Notes under the pieces: model-generated
The model's input: only the letters and a program-made list of their open reading frames with translations
Told to the model about the DNA's origin: nothing
Databases searched by the model: none
Shown: positions 1-7,807 of the stretch, piece after piece
Layout of the letters: the number at the start of each line of letters is the position of its first letter
Position numbering within the stretch: the first letter of the stretch is position 1
Assembly (NCBI RefSeq): GCF_024346355.1
Contig: NZ_JAGQCU010000005.1
Span: 1 to 64,000 of the forward strand
Direction: 5' to 3'
Source of the DNA: Cyanobium sp. ATX 6A2
Lineage (GTDB): Bacteria > Cyanobacteriota > Cyanobacteriia > PCC-6307 > Cyanobiaceae
DNA: 64,000 nt
Position numbers and translations under genes: made by a program

Positions 1-1
1 G

Positions 2-175
2 GCAAGTTTCGGCTCCCAGAAAGGTGAAATCAGGCCAATCGAGGCTCAGATCCGCCAAAAATTGTTCATTCCGAGCAAATTGGAACCTTGGCCTCTCTTT
101 CAGGGCTCGTTGCCCAGAGGTTCCTTAAAATTCCCGCCGAATGAACCCGTCCACCATTCGGTTGGCAAGCAATAG
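2..175 (+). other. Open reading frame cut by the left edge, unrecognised
   Basis: A frame is open from the first bases to a TAG at 173-175 and would be the C-terminal 57 residues of something starting outside the window. I recognise no family in it, and the composition is less GC-rich than the rest of the window. It may be the end of a gene in the same island or simply chance. Confidence 0.15.
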
Positions 176-202
176 CTTAGCCGGTCAACATGAAACGGCG
201 GC

Positions 203-208
203 TAGAAT
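203..208 (+). promoter_or_regulatory. Possible -10 element upstream of the small-peptide frames
   Basis: TAGAAT at 203-208 matches the sigma-70 -10 consensus at five of six positions and lies 28 bases before the ATG at 236. No convincing -35 element sits at standard spacing; TTGGCA at 162-167 is too far away. Assigning it as the promoter of the peptide/hydroxylase unit is inference from position only. Confidence 0.25.
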
Positions 209-235
209 TTACTATTGCAAAAAGCGGAACGCCCA

Positions 236-463
236 ATGCTCCAATCTGATTTTAGTCTTCCCAGCAGACTCTTCGGGTTTCAACTGATAACTGCTGCCTA
301 TACTCCCGTTACCGCCAAGATGGGCAATGGTGACTGGCCAATCGAGCCGCAAGATAAGTCTTCACCAACCAGTTCAGCGCTCACTGCCAAGGTTGCAGAT
401 CCGGTAGAACCGATACAATCCAGCAACACTCACTTCACCAATCCACAGCGCGCTCTCACCTGA
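236..463 (+). CDS. Candidate RiPP precursor peptide 1 (GF-x10-TAK family)
   Basis: A 75-residue frame starts at ATG 236; an in-frame TTG lies at 215. Residues 12-15 are LFGF, followed by exactly ten residues and then TAK at 26-28. A second TAKV-like stretch lies further on. The same LFGF/GF-x10-T[AS]K pattern recurs in the frames at 500 and 791. Between the three copies many differences in the shared residues are at third codon positions (GGG/GGT/GGC, TTT/TTC), as expected for translated sequence. The C-terminal half is rich in Pro, Ser and Thr and differs from the other copies, like a variable core after a conserved leader. It lies upstream of, and on the same strand as, a peptide beta-hydroxylase gene. 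I know of no named family that matches. Function as a precursor is inferred. Confidence 0.5.
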   Translation: MLQSDFSLPSRLFGFQLITAAYTPVTAKMGNGDWPIEPQDKSSPTSSALTAKVADPVEPIQSSNTHFTNPQRALT

Positions 464-499
464 CTCCCCATAAGAAATCTCTCTCAAATCAACCGACCC

Positions 500-676
500 A
501 TGCAACATCTGACATCAGCATCCGGTCTCTTCGGTTTCATGCAATCTGGCGCGATTGAATCGCACACCACCGCCAAGGTGTCATCAGATACTGAGCCGCA
601 TCCCGATAGTCAGCGAGCTTGCGAGCCCTCTACCAGCAGCTCACACAAGACCTTTGCGATTCGCAATGCTTCATAG
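500..676 (+). CDS. Candidate RiPP precursor peptide 2 (GF-x10-TAK family)
   Basis: A 58-residue frame runs from ATG 500 to TAG 674-676. It starts MQHLTSASGLFGF, with LFGF at residues 10-13, then ten residues, then TAKV at 24-27. This is the same order and spacing as the frame at 236. The remainder (DTEPHPD, one Cys, Ser-rich) is unlike copy 1. No clear Shine-Dalgarno sequence precedes the ATG. The lack of a ribosome-binding site and the short length are the main reasons for doubt; the conserved spacing is the main reason to believe it. Confidence 0.45.
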   Translation: MQHLTSASGLFGFMQSGAIESHTTAKVSSDTEPHPDSQRACEPSTSSSHKTFAIRNAS

Positions 677-790
677 ATACTCGCTCTAGCATCTGTTGAT
701 TGAGAACGCTCTCAACCGAGCGCTTCTTCTCAATTTGCGTCATCAGTTTAGCCTCATTCTACTACCGCATTGATCTAGTGAACACTACCC

Positions 791-928
791 ATTCCCCAGC
801 TCCCCTCAACCTTTCGCGCGTCCCTTGGCTTCAAGCTAGTTGAGATCACAAATTCGGCTACCACTTCCAAGGTTGGTGGCTTGGAACCCATGCCCGCGAA
901 ACCACCCACCAAGCCGTTGGCCAGCTGA
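791..928 (+). pseudogene. Third GF-x10-TSK peptide frame, start unclear (remnant or non-ATG start)
   Basis: A frame open from 782 to TGA 926-928 encodes SLGF, ten residues, then TSKVGGLEP. It matches the two upstream peptide frames in order and spacing. It has no ATG, GTG or TTG before the conserved part; the first possible codon is ATT at 791. A GTG at 778 opens a different frame, so a single-base shift could have broken a longer gene. The C-terminus is short and Pro/Lys-rich. It ends 39 bases before the hydroxylase start. It may be a decayed copy, or a gene using a rare start. Confidence 0.4.
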
Positions 929-967
929 GTCGCCTAGTTCCCCTTCTGCGGTTCAAGGACTGAGGCT

Positions 968-2083
968 GTGATTGCTGACGAGGTCGGCCTTAGCAATAGG
1001 GTTCTTAGCTGTCTGAACAGCGCCCAAATCCACTTGGCTGAGTCTCTTTCGCTGCTTGACAAAGCTGCGCCTGATTTATCCATTGGTGATGTTGTTCGAG
1101 AGTTAAACTTGCTCTTGAGCCAACACCCTGTTGGGCTGAGCCCTTGGATTTATCTTGGCTATTACGAGCTTGGAAAAGTGGTGTTGCAGGCAGGGGGCAA
1201 TCCCCATCCACCTGGTGGGCCACCCCAGCCAAGCCCTGATCAGCAGGTGGTGGAGTTCCATGCAGCAAACGCACTTGCACTGATCCAGCATGGATTGACA
1301 GCGTCTAGATTCAACACCGAAGCTCGCAATCCACAGGTCATAGGCTTCGGCGATCCCGCCGAGGCCTCTGCTCAGATGTGGGCTACACTGCTGGCCATGT
1401 TGCAGGAGGGAGGTGATTTTGTCGTCGACATTTGTTCGCCAAGCAGCGAGACAATTGGACAATTTGAAGCGGCAATTCGCGATGCCCGGCGTTTGATCTC
1501 ACTGGTGAACCCAGCGCTGGATACCCTGATGAGTCGGCTGCAGCGACTGCTGCTGCTGGCTGAACCAGGTCCGCAGGCTCGTACCGCCGGGCAGAATTTC
1601 GGGGGCGCCACCGCTTTCTTCTTTCGCGGTGGCAGCGTGATCAACGCCAGCCGGCAGCTTCACCCCACAGCGATGCTGGAGCTGCTGGTGCATGAATATG
1701 CCCACGGTGAACTGTTCGCCCTGGGGCAGGAGCAGGTGCTGTGCCTGAATCAGGATGATGAGCGCTATCCGGTGCTGATCCGCAGCGATCCTCGGCCGAT
1801 GCATGGCATCCTCCATTCCCTCCACGTGGTGTCGCGGGTGGTGGGCGTGATTGACAAGATCCTGCAACTCTCTCCGGCTGCACTCCCTGATGGGGGTGCA
1901 TCACAGCCTGCCTTCCGCGACTTGCTGGTTCGTCAGCATGCCTACGGGCGCTCCTCCCTGGCCGCCATTCGCGAGCATGCCCGGCTCACCCCTCTTGGCC
2001 AGGAGGTGGTGGAGGCCGCGGTCTGGCGGCTGGGTCTGCAACAGGCCGAGCCGTCCTACCTGCAGACCGCAGAGAGCCTCTGA
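968..2083 (+). CDS. aKG-HExxH-type peptide beta-hydroxylase
   Basis: A 371-residue protein with HEYAH at residues 242-246, followed about 26 residues later by RSDPRPMHG and a His-rich helix (H279, H283, H286). The HExxH plus DPRP-x-x-G-x-x-H layout is that of the 'HEXXH motif domain' family, now named aKG-HExxH-type peptide beta-hydroxylases. Family members are iron enzymes that hydroxylate side chains of ribosomal peptides, usually encoded beside their precursor genes. The start is GTG 968, with AAGGA at 955-959 eight bases upstream. The stop is directly followed by the ATG of the acyl ligase, so the two are probably translationally coupled. Three short paralogous peptide frames lie just upstream and are the natural candidate substrates; that link is inference. 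Confidence 0.75.
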   Translation: MIADEVGLSNRVLSCLNSAQIHLAESLSLLDKAAPDLSIGDVVRELNLLLSQHPVGLSPWIYLGYYELGKVVLQAGGNPHPPGGPPQPSPDQQVVEFHAANALALIQHGLTASRFNTEARNPQVIGFGDPAEASAQMWATLLAMLQEGGDFVVDICSPSSETIGQFEAAIRDARRLISLVNPALDTLMSRLQRLLLLAEPGPQARTAGQNFGGATAFFFRGGSVINASRQLHPTAMLELLVHEYAHGELFALGQEQVLCLNQDDERYPVLIRSDPRPMHGILHSLHVVSRVVGVIDKILQLSPAALPDGGASQPAFRDLLVRQHAYGRSSLAAIREHARLTPLGQEVVEAAVWRLGLQQAEPSYLQTAESL

Positions 2084-3523
2084 ATGCCGACGACCTGCCT
2101 GCGCAACCAGCTGCAGGAGCGTTGGCTGCACATCACCGCTGCGGATCCAGGTGCACCGGCCATCGACTGGCTGGGGGAGGAGACCCTCAGCTTCCAGGAC
2201 CTGGCCGAACGGGTTGCGAATGAACAGTCTCAGCTCGAACGGCTGATCACAGCAACCGAGTCGAACGCAATGCCCAGGGTGGGTGTGCGGATCGCCAATG
2301 GCGCCCAGAACCTGATCAGCGGGCTGGCACTCTTGCTGGCGGGCATTCCTCAGGCCATCCTGCCGATCACTGCCACAGCTACGGAGCAAGAACACCTGGA
2401 GCGTCGTCTCGGGCTGAGCCATCGGCTCGGCCACGAAACCCCGCAAACTGAAGGGCCTTGGACCTTCCTGGGCCGTGTGCCCTCCGGGCTGGGCTGTTGG
2501 CACAACCCCACCCAAGAGCTGACGGAACCTGGAGACCCGGGCGATCCCGACGTCTTTCTGGGTACCACGTCTGGCACCACATCCGGGTTGCCCGGAGTGA
2601 TCAGGATGCGGGCCAAGGCGGTGCTGGCCCCTGCCAATCCCGATTCCCCCTACCAGCAGGTGCGGACCCCGCTGCTGGGAGAGGGTCTCCAGAATTGGAG
2701 CGCCCGCTTATACAAACTGATGACGCTGATCCGCGGTGGGCAGTTGGTGATCCGCCGATTGGATCAGCCGTTTCAACCTGGAACCATCCCGTGCCGCTGT
2801 GACGGCATGCCGATGCCCCCGAACATGCTGCGGATGCATCTGGCCTGGGACGATCTGCGCCACTGCCCGGAGGGTTTTCTGCTGATCAGCGGCAGCGACC
2901 GTGTGCCCATGGCACTGCGACAGGCAGTGGTCGCCAGCGGACCCGTGCGTCTCGGCATCACCTACGCCACCAGCCAGAGCGGCCCCCTCACCTGGCTGCC
3001 GCCCGAGGCCGTGCTGGATGAACGGGAGTCGGTGGGCTGGCCCATCCCCAGCGTGAAGCTGGAGCCCACAGGTCCGGAGCGCTACGCGCGTGACGGTTTG
3101 TGCTTTCGCGAAGTGATCGCCACAGCTCCAGGCCGCGACCCGTTCAATCCCGGAGATCTGCTGGCGTTCTCGGCATCAGGCCAGGTGATCTTCGGGGGCC
3201 GCTCCAATGATGTCTTCCTGTTTTCAAGCCTGCTGATCTCACCCTTTGAGATCGAGGAGGTGCTGAGCCAGCACCCGGCTGTGGAGCAGTGCGTGGCCTT
3301 CGGGGCCCAATCCGAGCGCTACGGCGGAGTGCCGATGGCCGCCGTGCGCCTGCGACCCGGCCATGAAGCCGCCACAGTTCTCACCGAACTCGACCAGCTG
3401 GCCCGCGACAGCCTCGGTCATCGCCGTCCCCGCCGGATCATTCCCCTGGACACCATCCCCGAGGGGCCAACGGGGAAGCCACTGCGACGGGTTCTTAGTG
3501 AGCAGTTCGCGCTCCAAACATGA
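2084..3523 (+). CDS. AMP-dependent acyl (acyl-ACP/CoA) ligase
   Basis: A 479-residue member of the adenylate-forming (ANL) superfamily. TSGTTSGLPGVIRM at about residues 165-180 is the A3 phosphate loop, though the usual Pro-Lys ending is altered. GRSNDVF followed by ISPFEIEE is the A8 hinge. GPTGKPLRR near the C-terminus carries the catalytic A10 lysine. It activates a carboxylic acid as an acyl-adenylate; the acid is not predictable from sequence. The ATG abuts the hydroxylase stop, and the stop overlaps the next gene (ATGA). With a carrier protein encoded nearby, loading of a fatty acid or amino acid onto that carrier is plausible. A broken paralogue lies at 5455-6340 on the other strand. 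Confidence 0.8.
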   Translation: MPTTCLRNQLQERWLHITAADPGAPAIDWLGEETLSFQDLAERVANEQSQLERLITATESNAMPRVGVRIANGAQNLISGLALLLAGIPQAILPITATATEQEHLERRLGLSHRLGHETPQTEGPWTFLGRVPSGLGCWHNPTQELTEPGDPGDPDVFLGTTSGTTSGLPGVIRMRAKAVLAPANPDSPYQQVRTPLLGEGLQNWSARLYKLMTLIRGGQLVIRRLDQPFQPGTIPCRCDGMPMPPNMLRMHLAWDDLRHCPEGFLLISGSDRVPMALRQAVVASGPVRLGITYATSQSGPLTWLPPEAVLDERESVGWPIPSVKLEPTGPERYARDGLCFREVIATAPGRDPFNPGDLLAFSASGQVIFGGRSNDVFLFSSLLISPFEIEEVLSQHPAVEQCVAFGAQSERYGGVPMAAVRLRPGHEAATVLTELDQLARDSLGHRRPRRIIPLDTIPEGPTGKPLRRVLSEQFALQT

Positions 3524-4581
3524 CCGTTCCCCCCCAACTCGCCTGGGAAGAGCTGGAGCGGCAGCTGCGCGCCGAAGACCCGCAGATCTGGTATCAGCGC
3601 CTCAAGACCTTGGAGACCAACCGCTTCAATCAGCATCAGATGCTGCTCGACCGCTTCGCCACGGGAAGCGAACTGAAAGCCCTGTTCAGGCTGGCCCGCC
3701 GCGATGCGAACGCCCATCCCGGGTTCCAGCCATGGCGACAGAAGGCAAAACAGTTCTCACCGTCCTATGGGTCGGCCACGGCGCGCTTCCGCCGGCGCGT
3801 GCACCGGGGCCGACACCACGAGATCCTGCACTATCAAGGCGCTCCTCTACCCGGTACCGACCCATGTCCTCGGCCTGTGTTGATCGGCTTCACCGGGAAT
3901 GTGGGCCTACTGATGGCACCAACCCCTTACATTCTGTCGGCGCTCGGGATCATCGGACACGATCTGCTGCTGGTTCGACGGCACACGTTGGAGGGATATT
4001 TCCACCACGAGGGACAGGTTTTGCGAGACATCTCCCGTCATCTACGTCAGCGTCTGGAAACGCTCGCCCGCCGCGGCCTCTGCCGTTCCCAGGTGCAGTC
4101 TCTGGGCACCAGTGCCGGAGGACTTGCAGCCCTGGCGGTGGCCCAGAGGCTGGCACTGGCCCAAGGAGTGGCCATCGGTGCAGGGGGTGGGCCGGAAACC
4201 TTTCGTCCCGGTGGCCCAGTGCAGAGGGCCCACTCCGGGATCGGCAGCTGGTGGCCGCGCTCCCAGCGGACACCCCTGGTGCTCGCGTACCCCGAGCACA
4301 ACGATACCGACCGCGTGAGCGCCGGCTGGGTCGCCAACTACTACCAGCAAAAGCACCCTCGCCAAACCACCATCAGCGGACGTGCCTACAGGGGCTGCAC
4401 CAACCACACACTGTTTAAGGATCTCATCCAGCAGGGGGTGACTCTGGAGGACGCCCTGCCCGGCCTCCTGCGCCGAGGACCTTGGGCCGACACTGCGGCG
4501 AAACATACTGATCCGCTGGCCCGGAAGGTGGGGGCGGCAGAGCTGCAGGCTGGACGAATGGTCGCTGGCGAGAATGTCTGA
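3520..4581 (+). CDS. Alpha/beta-hydrolase-like protein of the peptide island
   Basis: A 353-residue soluble protein with no signal peptide. GTSAGG at residues 196-201 is a nucleophile elbow with Ser198. A downstream YPEHNDTD segment and NHTLF near residue 305 could supply the acid and His of a Ser-Asp-His triad. It overlaps the acyl-ligase stop by four bases (ATGA), so the two are coupled. Possible roles are a thioesterase releasing or editing an acyl group, an acyltransferase, or a peptidase removing a leader; sequence alone does not choose between them. It runs convergently towards the carrier-protein gene with a 23-base gap. Confidence 0.55.
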   Translation: MTVPPQLAWEELERQLRAEDPQIWYQRLKTLETNRFNQHQMLLDRFATGSELKALFRLARRDANAHPGFQPWRQKAKQFSPSYGSATARFRRRVHRGRHHEILHYQGAPLPGTDPCPRPVLIGFTGNVGLLMAPTPYILSALGIIGHDLLLVRRHTLEGYFHHEGQVLRDISRHLRQRLETLARRGLCRSQVQSLGTSAGGLAALAVAQRLALAQGVAIGAGGGPETFRPGGPVQRAHSGIGSWWPRSQRTPLVLAYPEHNDTDRVSAGWVANYYQQKHPRQTTISGRAYRGCTNHTLFKDLIQQGVTLEDALPGLLRRGPWADTAAKHTDPLARKVGAAELQAGRMVAGENV

Positions 4582-4604
4582 GCCGTCGCTGGCCTCCAGG
4601 ACGT

Positions 4605-4961
4605 TCAGTCCACCTGGGCCCGGATCGACTGGATCAACGCCTCCACCGACTCCATGGTGATCAGGGTTTCCGGGGTGATCACCACCCCATGATCAAGTTC
4701 CAGATGGATGCAGAACTCCATGCGGCCGAGGCTGTCCAGCCCAAACCGCTCGATCGGCAAGGTGGCGTGATGCTGACGCAGCTCAGCCTCCAGCCCCTCG
4801 AGATTCGGCGGAGGCAAGGAGAGCGACCGAAGCCCGTTCAGGATCAGGTCAATCTCCCTGGCAGGGTCAAGGACCTCATCCACACTCACTGTTCCAGATC
4901 CTGGCGAATCGCTCACAGTCTGCTCCACACCAGGCAATCGACCACCAGACTGCCCCTGCAT
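4605..4961 (-). CDS. Acyl/peptidyl carrier protein
   Basis: A 118-residue protein whose residues 35-118 look like a carrier domain. RFGLDSLGRMEF contains the D-S-L phosphopantetheine motif with Ser77, followed by an acidic helix and the terminal helix SVEALIQSI. The first 30 or so residues are a low-complexity extension. Carrier proteins tether acyl or aminoacyl groups as thioesters. It is on the strand opposite the ligase/hydrolase operon and the same strand as the broken second ligase. The cell's housekeeping fatty-acid ACP would be more acidic and about 80 residues, so this is a dedicated carrier. Its partner is most likely the acyl ligase at 2084. Confidence 0.75.
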   Translation of the reverse strand: MQGQSGGRLPGVEQTVSDSPGSGTVSVDEVLDPAREIDLILNGLRSLSLPPPNLEGLEAELRQHHATLPIERFGLDSLGRMEFCIHLELDHGVVITPETLITMESVEALIQSIRAQVD

Positions 4962-4969
4962 GACAGTGA

Positions 4970-5452
4970 CGAAGCTCCATTCGTGAGGAACCAGCCGAAA
5001 CTTACCGCACCAGTAGGGGCGCCACAGCTGATCCGCGAGGTCGAATCAGCTGTGGCGCCATCGCTCTTGCAGCCCTGGTCAGCAGCCTTGGTTACCCCTG
5101 CTCGGCAGAGGAAATGGAACAACGACTTGACTCCATGCCCCGGCATCTCTACAAGAAATTCGTAGCCGGGATAGATGGAGTTGCCACAGGACTGGTAGGA
5201 GTTATCATCGCTCCCGTTTATACCCACAATGAGCCGATTGGCTGAATCCTGGTGCTGGTAGTCGATCCCGCACAGCGAGGACAGGGCATCAGCAATCGAC
5301 TTCTCATCCATGCCGAGCACTACATGGTCAGCCGGGGCGTGCGGGCATCCCAGCTCTACTCAAAGATGTCCAACCGGCCGGCCCACCTCTTTTACAGCAA
5401 GCGGGGCTACGCGCCCGAAGCATTTCGGTTTCTCAAACGCCTGGCTGGCTGA
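4970..5452 (+). pseudogene. GNAT family N-acetyltransferase, broken by an in-frame stop
   Basis: Read in one frame, 5039-5242 encodes a GNAT N-terminal half (ALVSSLGYPCSAEEMEQRL, then GVATGLVGVII). A TGA at 5243-5245 follows, then the acetyl-CoA-binding half VVDPAQRGQGISNRLL and the terminal HLFYSKRGY motif up to 5452. One stop codon, apparently replacing a codon at the end of a beta strand, separates the two halves, and no proper start is visible before 5039. The fragment could still make a 66-residue peptide from GTG 5252, but this would lack half the fold. GNAT enzymes acylate amines, so this may once have been an acyltransferase of the island. Confidence 0.65.
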
Positions 5453-5454
5453 AT

Positions 5455-6340
5455 TCGCCGTGGGGATCGGGTCCAGCCCATCGACAAACTGCACCACAGC
5501 CATGGGAACGGCGCCATAGACGCTCGACTCAGCACCGAAGACCACAGCTTCTCGAACACCAGGCTGGGCTTCAAGGAAGGCCTCCAGTTCAACCGGCGAA
5601 ACCAGCACGCCTCTCAGCAGAAAAACATCGTTGGCTCTGCCAGCGAAGGCAAACTGGCCATCCTGCAAACGACGGAGGTGATCCCCCGGACGAAAGCCGT
5701 GGAGGTGTTGCTGGTGAGTTCGCCACCCACCACCGACCTCCGGGACAGCGAGCATCTGGGTCTTCTCCACAATGATTTCGACAGCCCCGTCAGCACCCGC
5801 TCCTCCACAAACCCCAGGCACACCCCCGGAACAGGCCAGCCGACAGACGCCTCCGCTCCCATGGGCTGATCGGAGGGAAGGAAGGTGATCGGACCGCACT
5901 GTTGCTGGCCCCAGGTCGCCAGCCCTGAGGTGCGAAGCCGGGGCTATCGCTAAGTATCCAGTCACAACCATGCATCCCCACCAGAGCCTCGATCTCCTGG
6001 GAAGGGGCATAGCCCGGCAGCACAATCTGGCAGTGTCCGACCAGCAACAGTGCGATCCCCAAGACGAGATTGGGCAGGCCATCTTCAAAGTGGATGCCGA
6101 TCTGACCGGGGTCATCAAGCCAGCCACCACCTACCAGCGCGGAAGTGGGCCTGGTGCACGGCAAAGGCGAATGCGTCGCGGGTCGCAGCCCGTTCCGTGC
6201 TCCACACGACATCCGCAGCCGGAGCCTCTTCCTGCCAGCCTTGAATAAAGATCCGGAGAAGCTGGCGCAGGTCGCCGCAGGCCTGGGCCAGTTGCTGGTG
6301 CCGAGGAAGACCTCCCGCTCCGGGCCAGCCGCACAGGCGG
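5455..6340 (-). pseudogene. Second AMP-dependent acyl ligase, frameshifted and internally deleted
   Basis: Pieces in at least three reading frames match the intact ligase at 2084-3523 in order. An N-terminal piece around 5950-6130 (GLPNLVLGIALLLVGH, compare GAQNLISGLALLLAGI) is followed by VGWPVPGV near 5840. A C-terminal piece at about 5460-5680 has FAGRANDVFLLRGVLVSP and VFGAESSVYGAVPMAVV. About 500 bases that would encode the A3 phosphate loop are missing between the first two, so no active enzyme can be made. It is on the carrier-protein strand and ends against the GNAT remnant. Confidence 0.75.
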
Positions 6341-6459
6341 TTCACTGCAACAGGGGCATGGTGATCAGCGGATTGCTGAGAGCACCTTGTGAACAACCCG
6401 CTGTTCCAGCCGGCTCACCGAAACGACGGCCAACAGAGGAGTCGCTCTCCCCCACTCGC

Positions 6460-7167
6460 TCACCCCTCCAGCTTGAAGTCCTGCAGGGCGGTGAAGTCAA
6501 CCTGCACCGAGGGGCCCATGGTGGAGGTCACGTAGAGGGAGCGCCAGTAGCGGCCCTTGGCGCCGCTGGGTTTTTGGCGGTCGATGGTTTCCTGCAGGGC
6601 CTTGAGGTTGTCGAGCAGCTTGGCGGCGTCGAAGCTGGCCTTGCCGAAGCGCACGTGCACGATGCCGGTGCGGTCGGCGCGGAACTCGAGTTTGCCGGCC
6701 TTGAATTCGGCGATGGCCCCGGCCAGGTTGGTGGTGACGGTGCCGGCCTTTGGGTTGGGCATCAGGCCGCGGGGACCGAGCACCCGGCCCAGCTTGGCCA
6801 CCTTGGGCATCATGTCGGGGGTGGCGATCAGCAGGTCGAAGTCCATCTGCCCCTGGGCGATGGCGTCGACCAGGTCCTCGTCGCCGGCCAGGTCGGCCCC
6901 GGCGGCCTCGGCGGCGGCAACCGCTTCACCGCGGGCGATCACGGCGATGCGGATGGACTGACCCGTGCCGTGGGGCAGGGCCACGGTGGTGCGCAGCTGC
7001 TGATCGGTGTATTTGGGGTCGATGCCCAGGCGCACGTGGGCTTCGATCGTCTCGTCGAACTTGGCGGTGGCGTTGGCCTTCACCAGCTCAATGGCCTCGA
7101 GCGGGGCATAGGCCCGGTCGACCACCTTGGCGGCCAGTTCGGTGTAGCGCTTGGAAATCTTGGGCAT
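6460..7167 (-). CDS. rplA: 50S ribosomal protein L1
   Basis: A 235-residue L1, the protein of the 50S L1 stalk, which also represses its own operon in bacteria. The start is the ATG at 7167 ([17 protein letters not shown]). The frame stays open 59 codons upstream, but that extension runs across the rplK 3' end and is not part of L1. [16 protein letters not shown] is the family signature. Downstream there is no rplJ-rplL, the usual next genes; the broken acyl ligase of the island follows instead. No obvious terminator hairpin lies after the stop. Confidence 0.97.
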   Translation of the reverse strand: MPKISKRYTELAAKVVDRAYAPLEAIELVKANATAKFDETIEAHVRLGIDPKYTDQQLRTTVALPHGTGQSIRIAVIARGEAVAAAEAAGADLAGDEDLVDAIAQGQMDFDLLIATPDMMPKVAKLGRVLGPRGLMPNPKAGTVTTNLAGAIAEFKAGKLEFRADRTGIVHVRFGKASFDAAKLLDNLKALQETIDRQKPSGAKGRYWRSLYVTSTMGPSVQVDFTALQDFKLEG

Positions 7168-7247
7168 GGCAGGAGTGGGGTACGGGCGACCTTGCGGTCT
7201 CCCCCGGGTTGGGTGAACGGTGAACGGGACTGGCGCGGGTGGCCAGG

Positions 7248-7283
7248 GCGAATCGGTCTGCGAATCAGTCAGCGAATCAGTCG
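7248..7283. repeat. 12-base tandem repeat, three units, at the rplK stop
   Basis: Three consecutive 12-base units read GCGAATCGGTCT, GCGAATCAGTCA and GCGAATCAGTCG on the plus strand. The last unit contains the rplK stop codon. They sit at the start of the 109-base rplK-rplA spacer, where the L1 autoregulatory site can lie in other bacteria. They may be a slippage product without function. Confidence 0.7.
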
Positions 7284-7702
7284 TTGACGGCCACGCCCAT
7301 GTTGCGGGCGGTGCCTTCGATGATGCGCATGGCCGACTCCACACTGCTGCAATTCAGGTCGGGCAGCTTGGTCTTGGCGATCTCCTCGAGCTGGGCGCGG
7401 GAAATGGCACCCACCGACCCCTTGGCGGAGGTGGCGGCACCCTTCTCGATGCCGGCGGCCTTGGAGATCAGCACCGAAGCGGGCGGGGTCTTGGTGACGA
7501 AGGTGAAGCTGCGGTCTTCAAAGACCGAGATCTCCACCGGAATCACATAGCCGGCCTTGTCCTGGGTGCGGGCGTTGTACTCCTTGCAGAACGCCATGAT
7601 GTTGACGCCGTGCTGACCGAGGGCAGGGCCCACGGGAGGTGCCGGATTGGCTTTGCCGGCCTGGAGGGCCAGCTTGATTACGGCAACGACTTTCTTGGCC
7701 AT
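7277..7702 (-). CDS. rplK: 50S ribosomal protein L11
   Basis: A 141-residue full-length L11. The N-terminal [20 protein letters not shown] and [15 protein letters not shown] are the conserved L11 start. The C-terminal RNA-binding domain ends in [15 protein letters not shown]11 binds the GTPase-associated centre of 23S rRNA. It lies between nusG and rplA on the same strand, the standard cyanobacterial order. Confidence 0.98.
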   Translation of the reverse strand: MAKKVVAVIKLALQAGKANPAPPVGPALGQHGVNIMAFCKEYNARTQDKAGYVIPVEISVFEDRSFTFVTKTPPASVLISKAAGIEKGAATSAKGSVGAISRAQLEEIAKTKLPDLNCSSVESAMRIIEGTARNMGVAVND

Positions 7703-7807
7703 CGTCTGGGGCTAGGGGGCGGATCTGCGGATGACCCCCATCGCCGGGGGTATGCGGGAGACGGCCGCCCTCCGCAGGGAGACGGCCGCTGAGCCTTGGC
7801 CGCGGCC

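Noticed and set aside
700-715. TTGAGA-ACGC-TCTCAA hairpin
   Set aside because: Only six base pairs and no T-run; not enough to call a terminator or operator.
7168-7344. N-terminal extension of L1
   Set aside because: L1 begins at MPKISK (7167); the extension reads the rplK 3' end in another frame.
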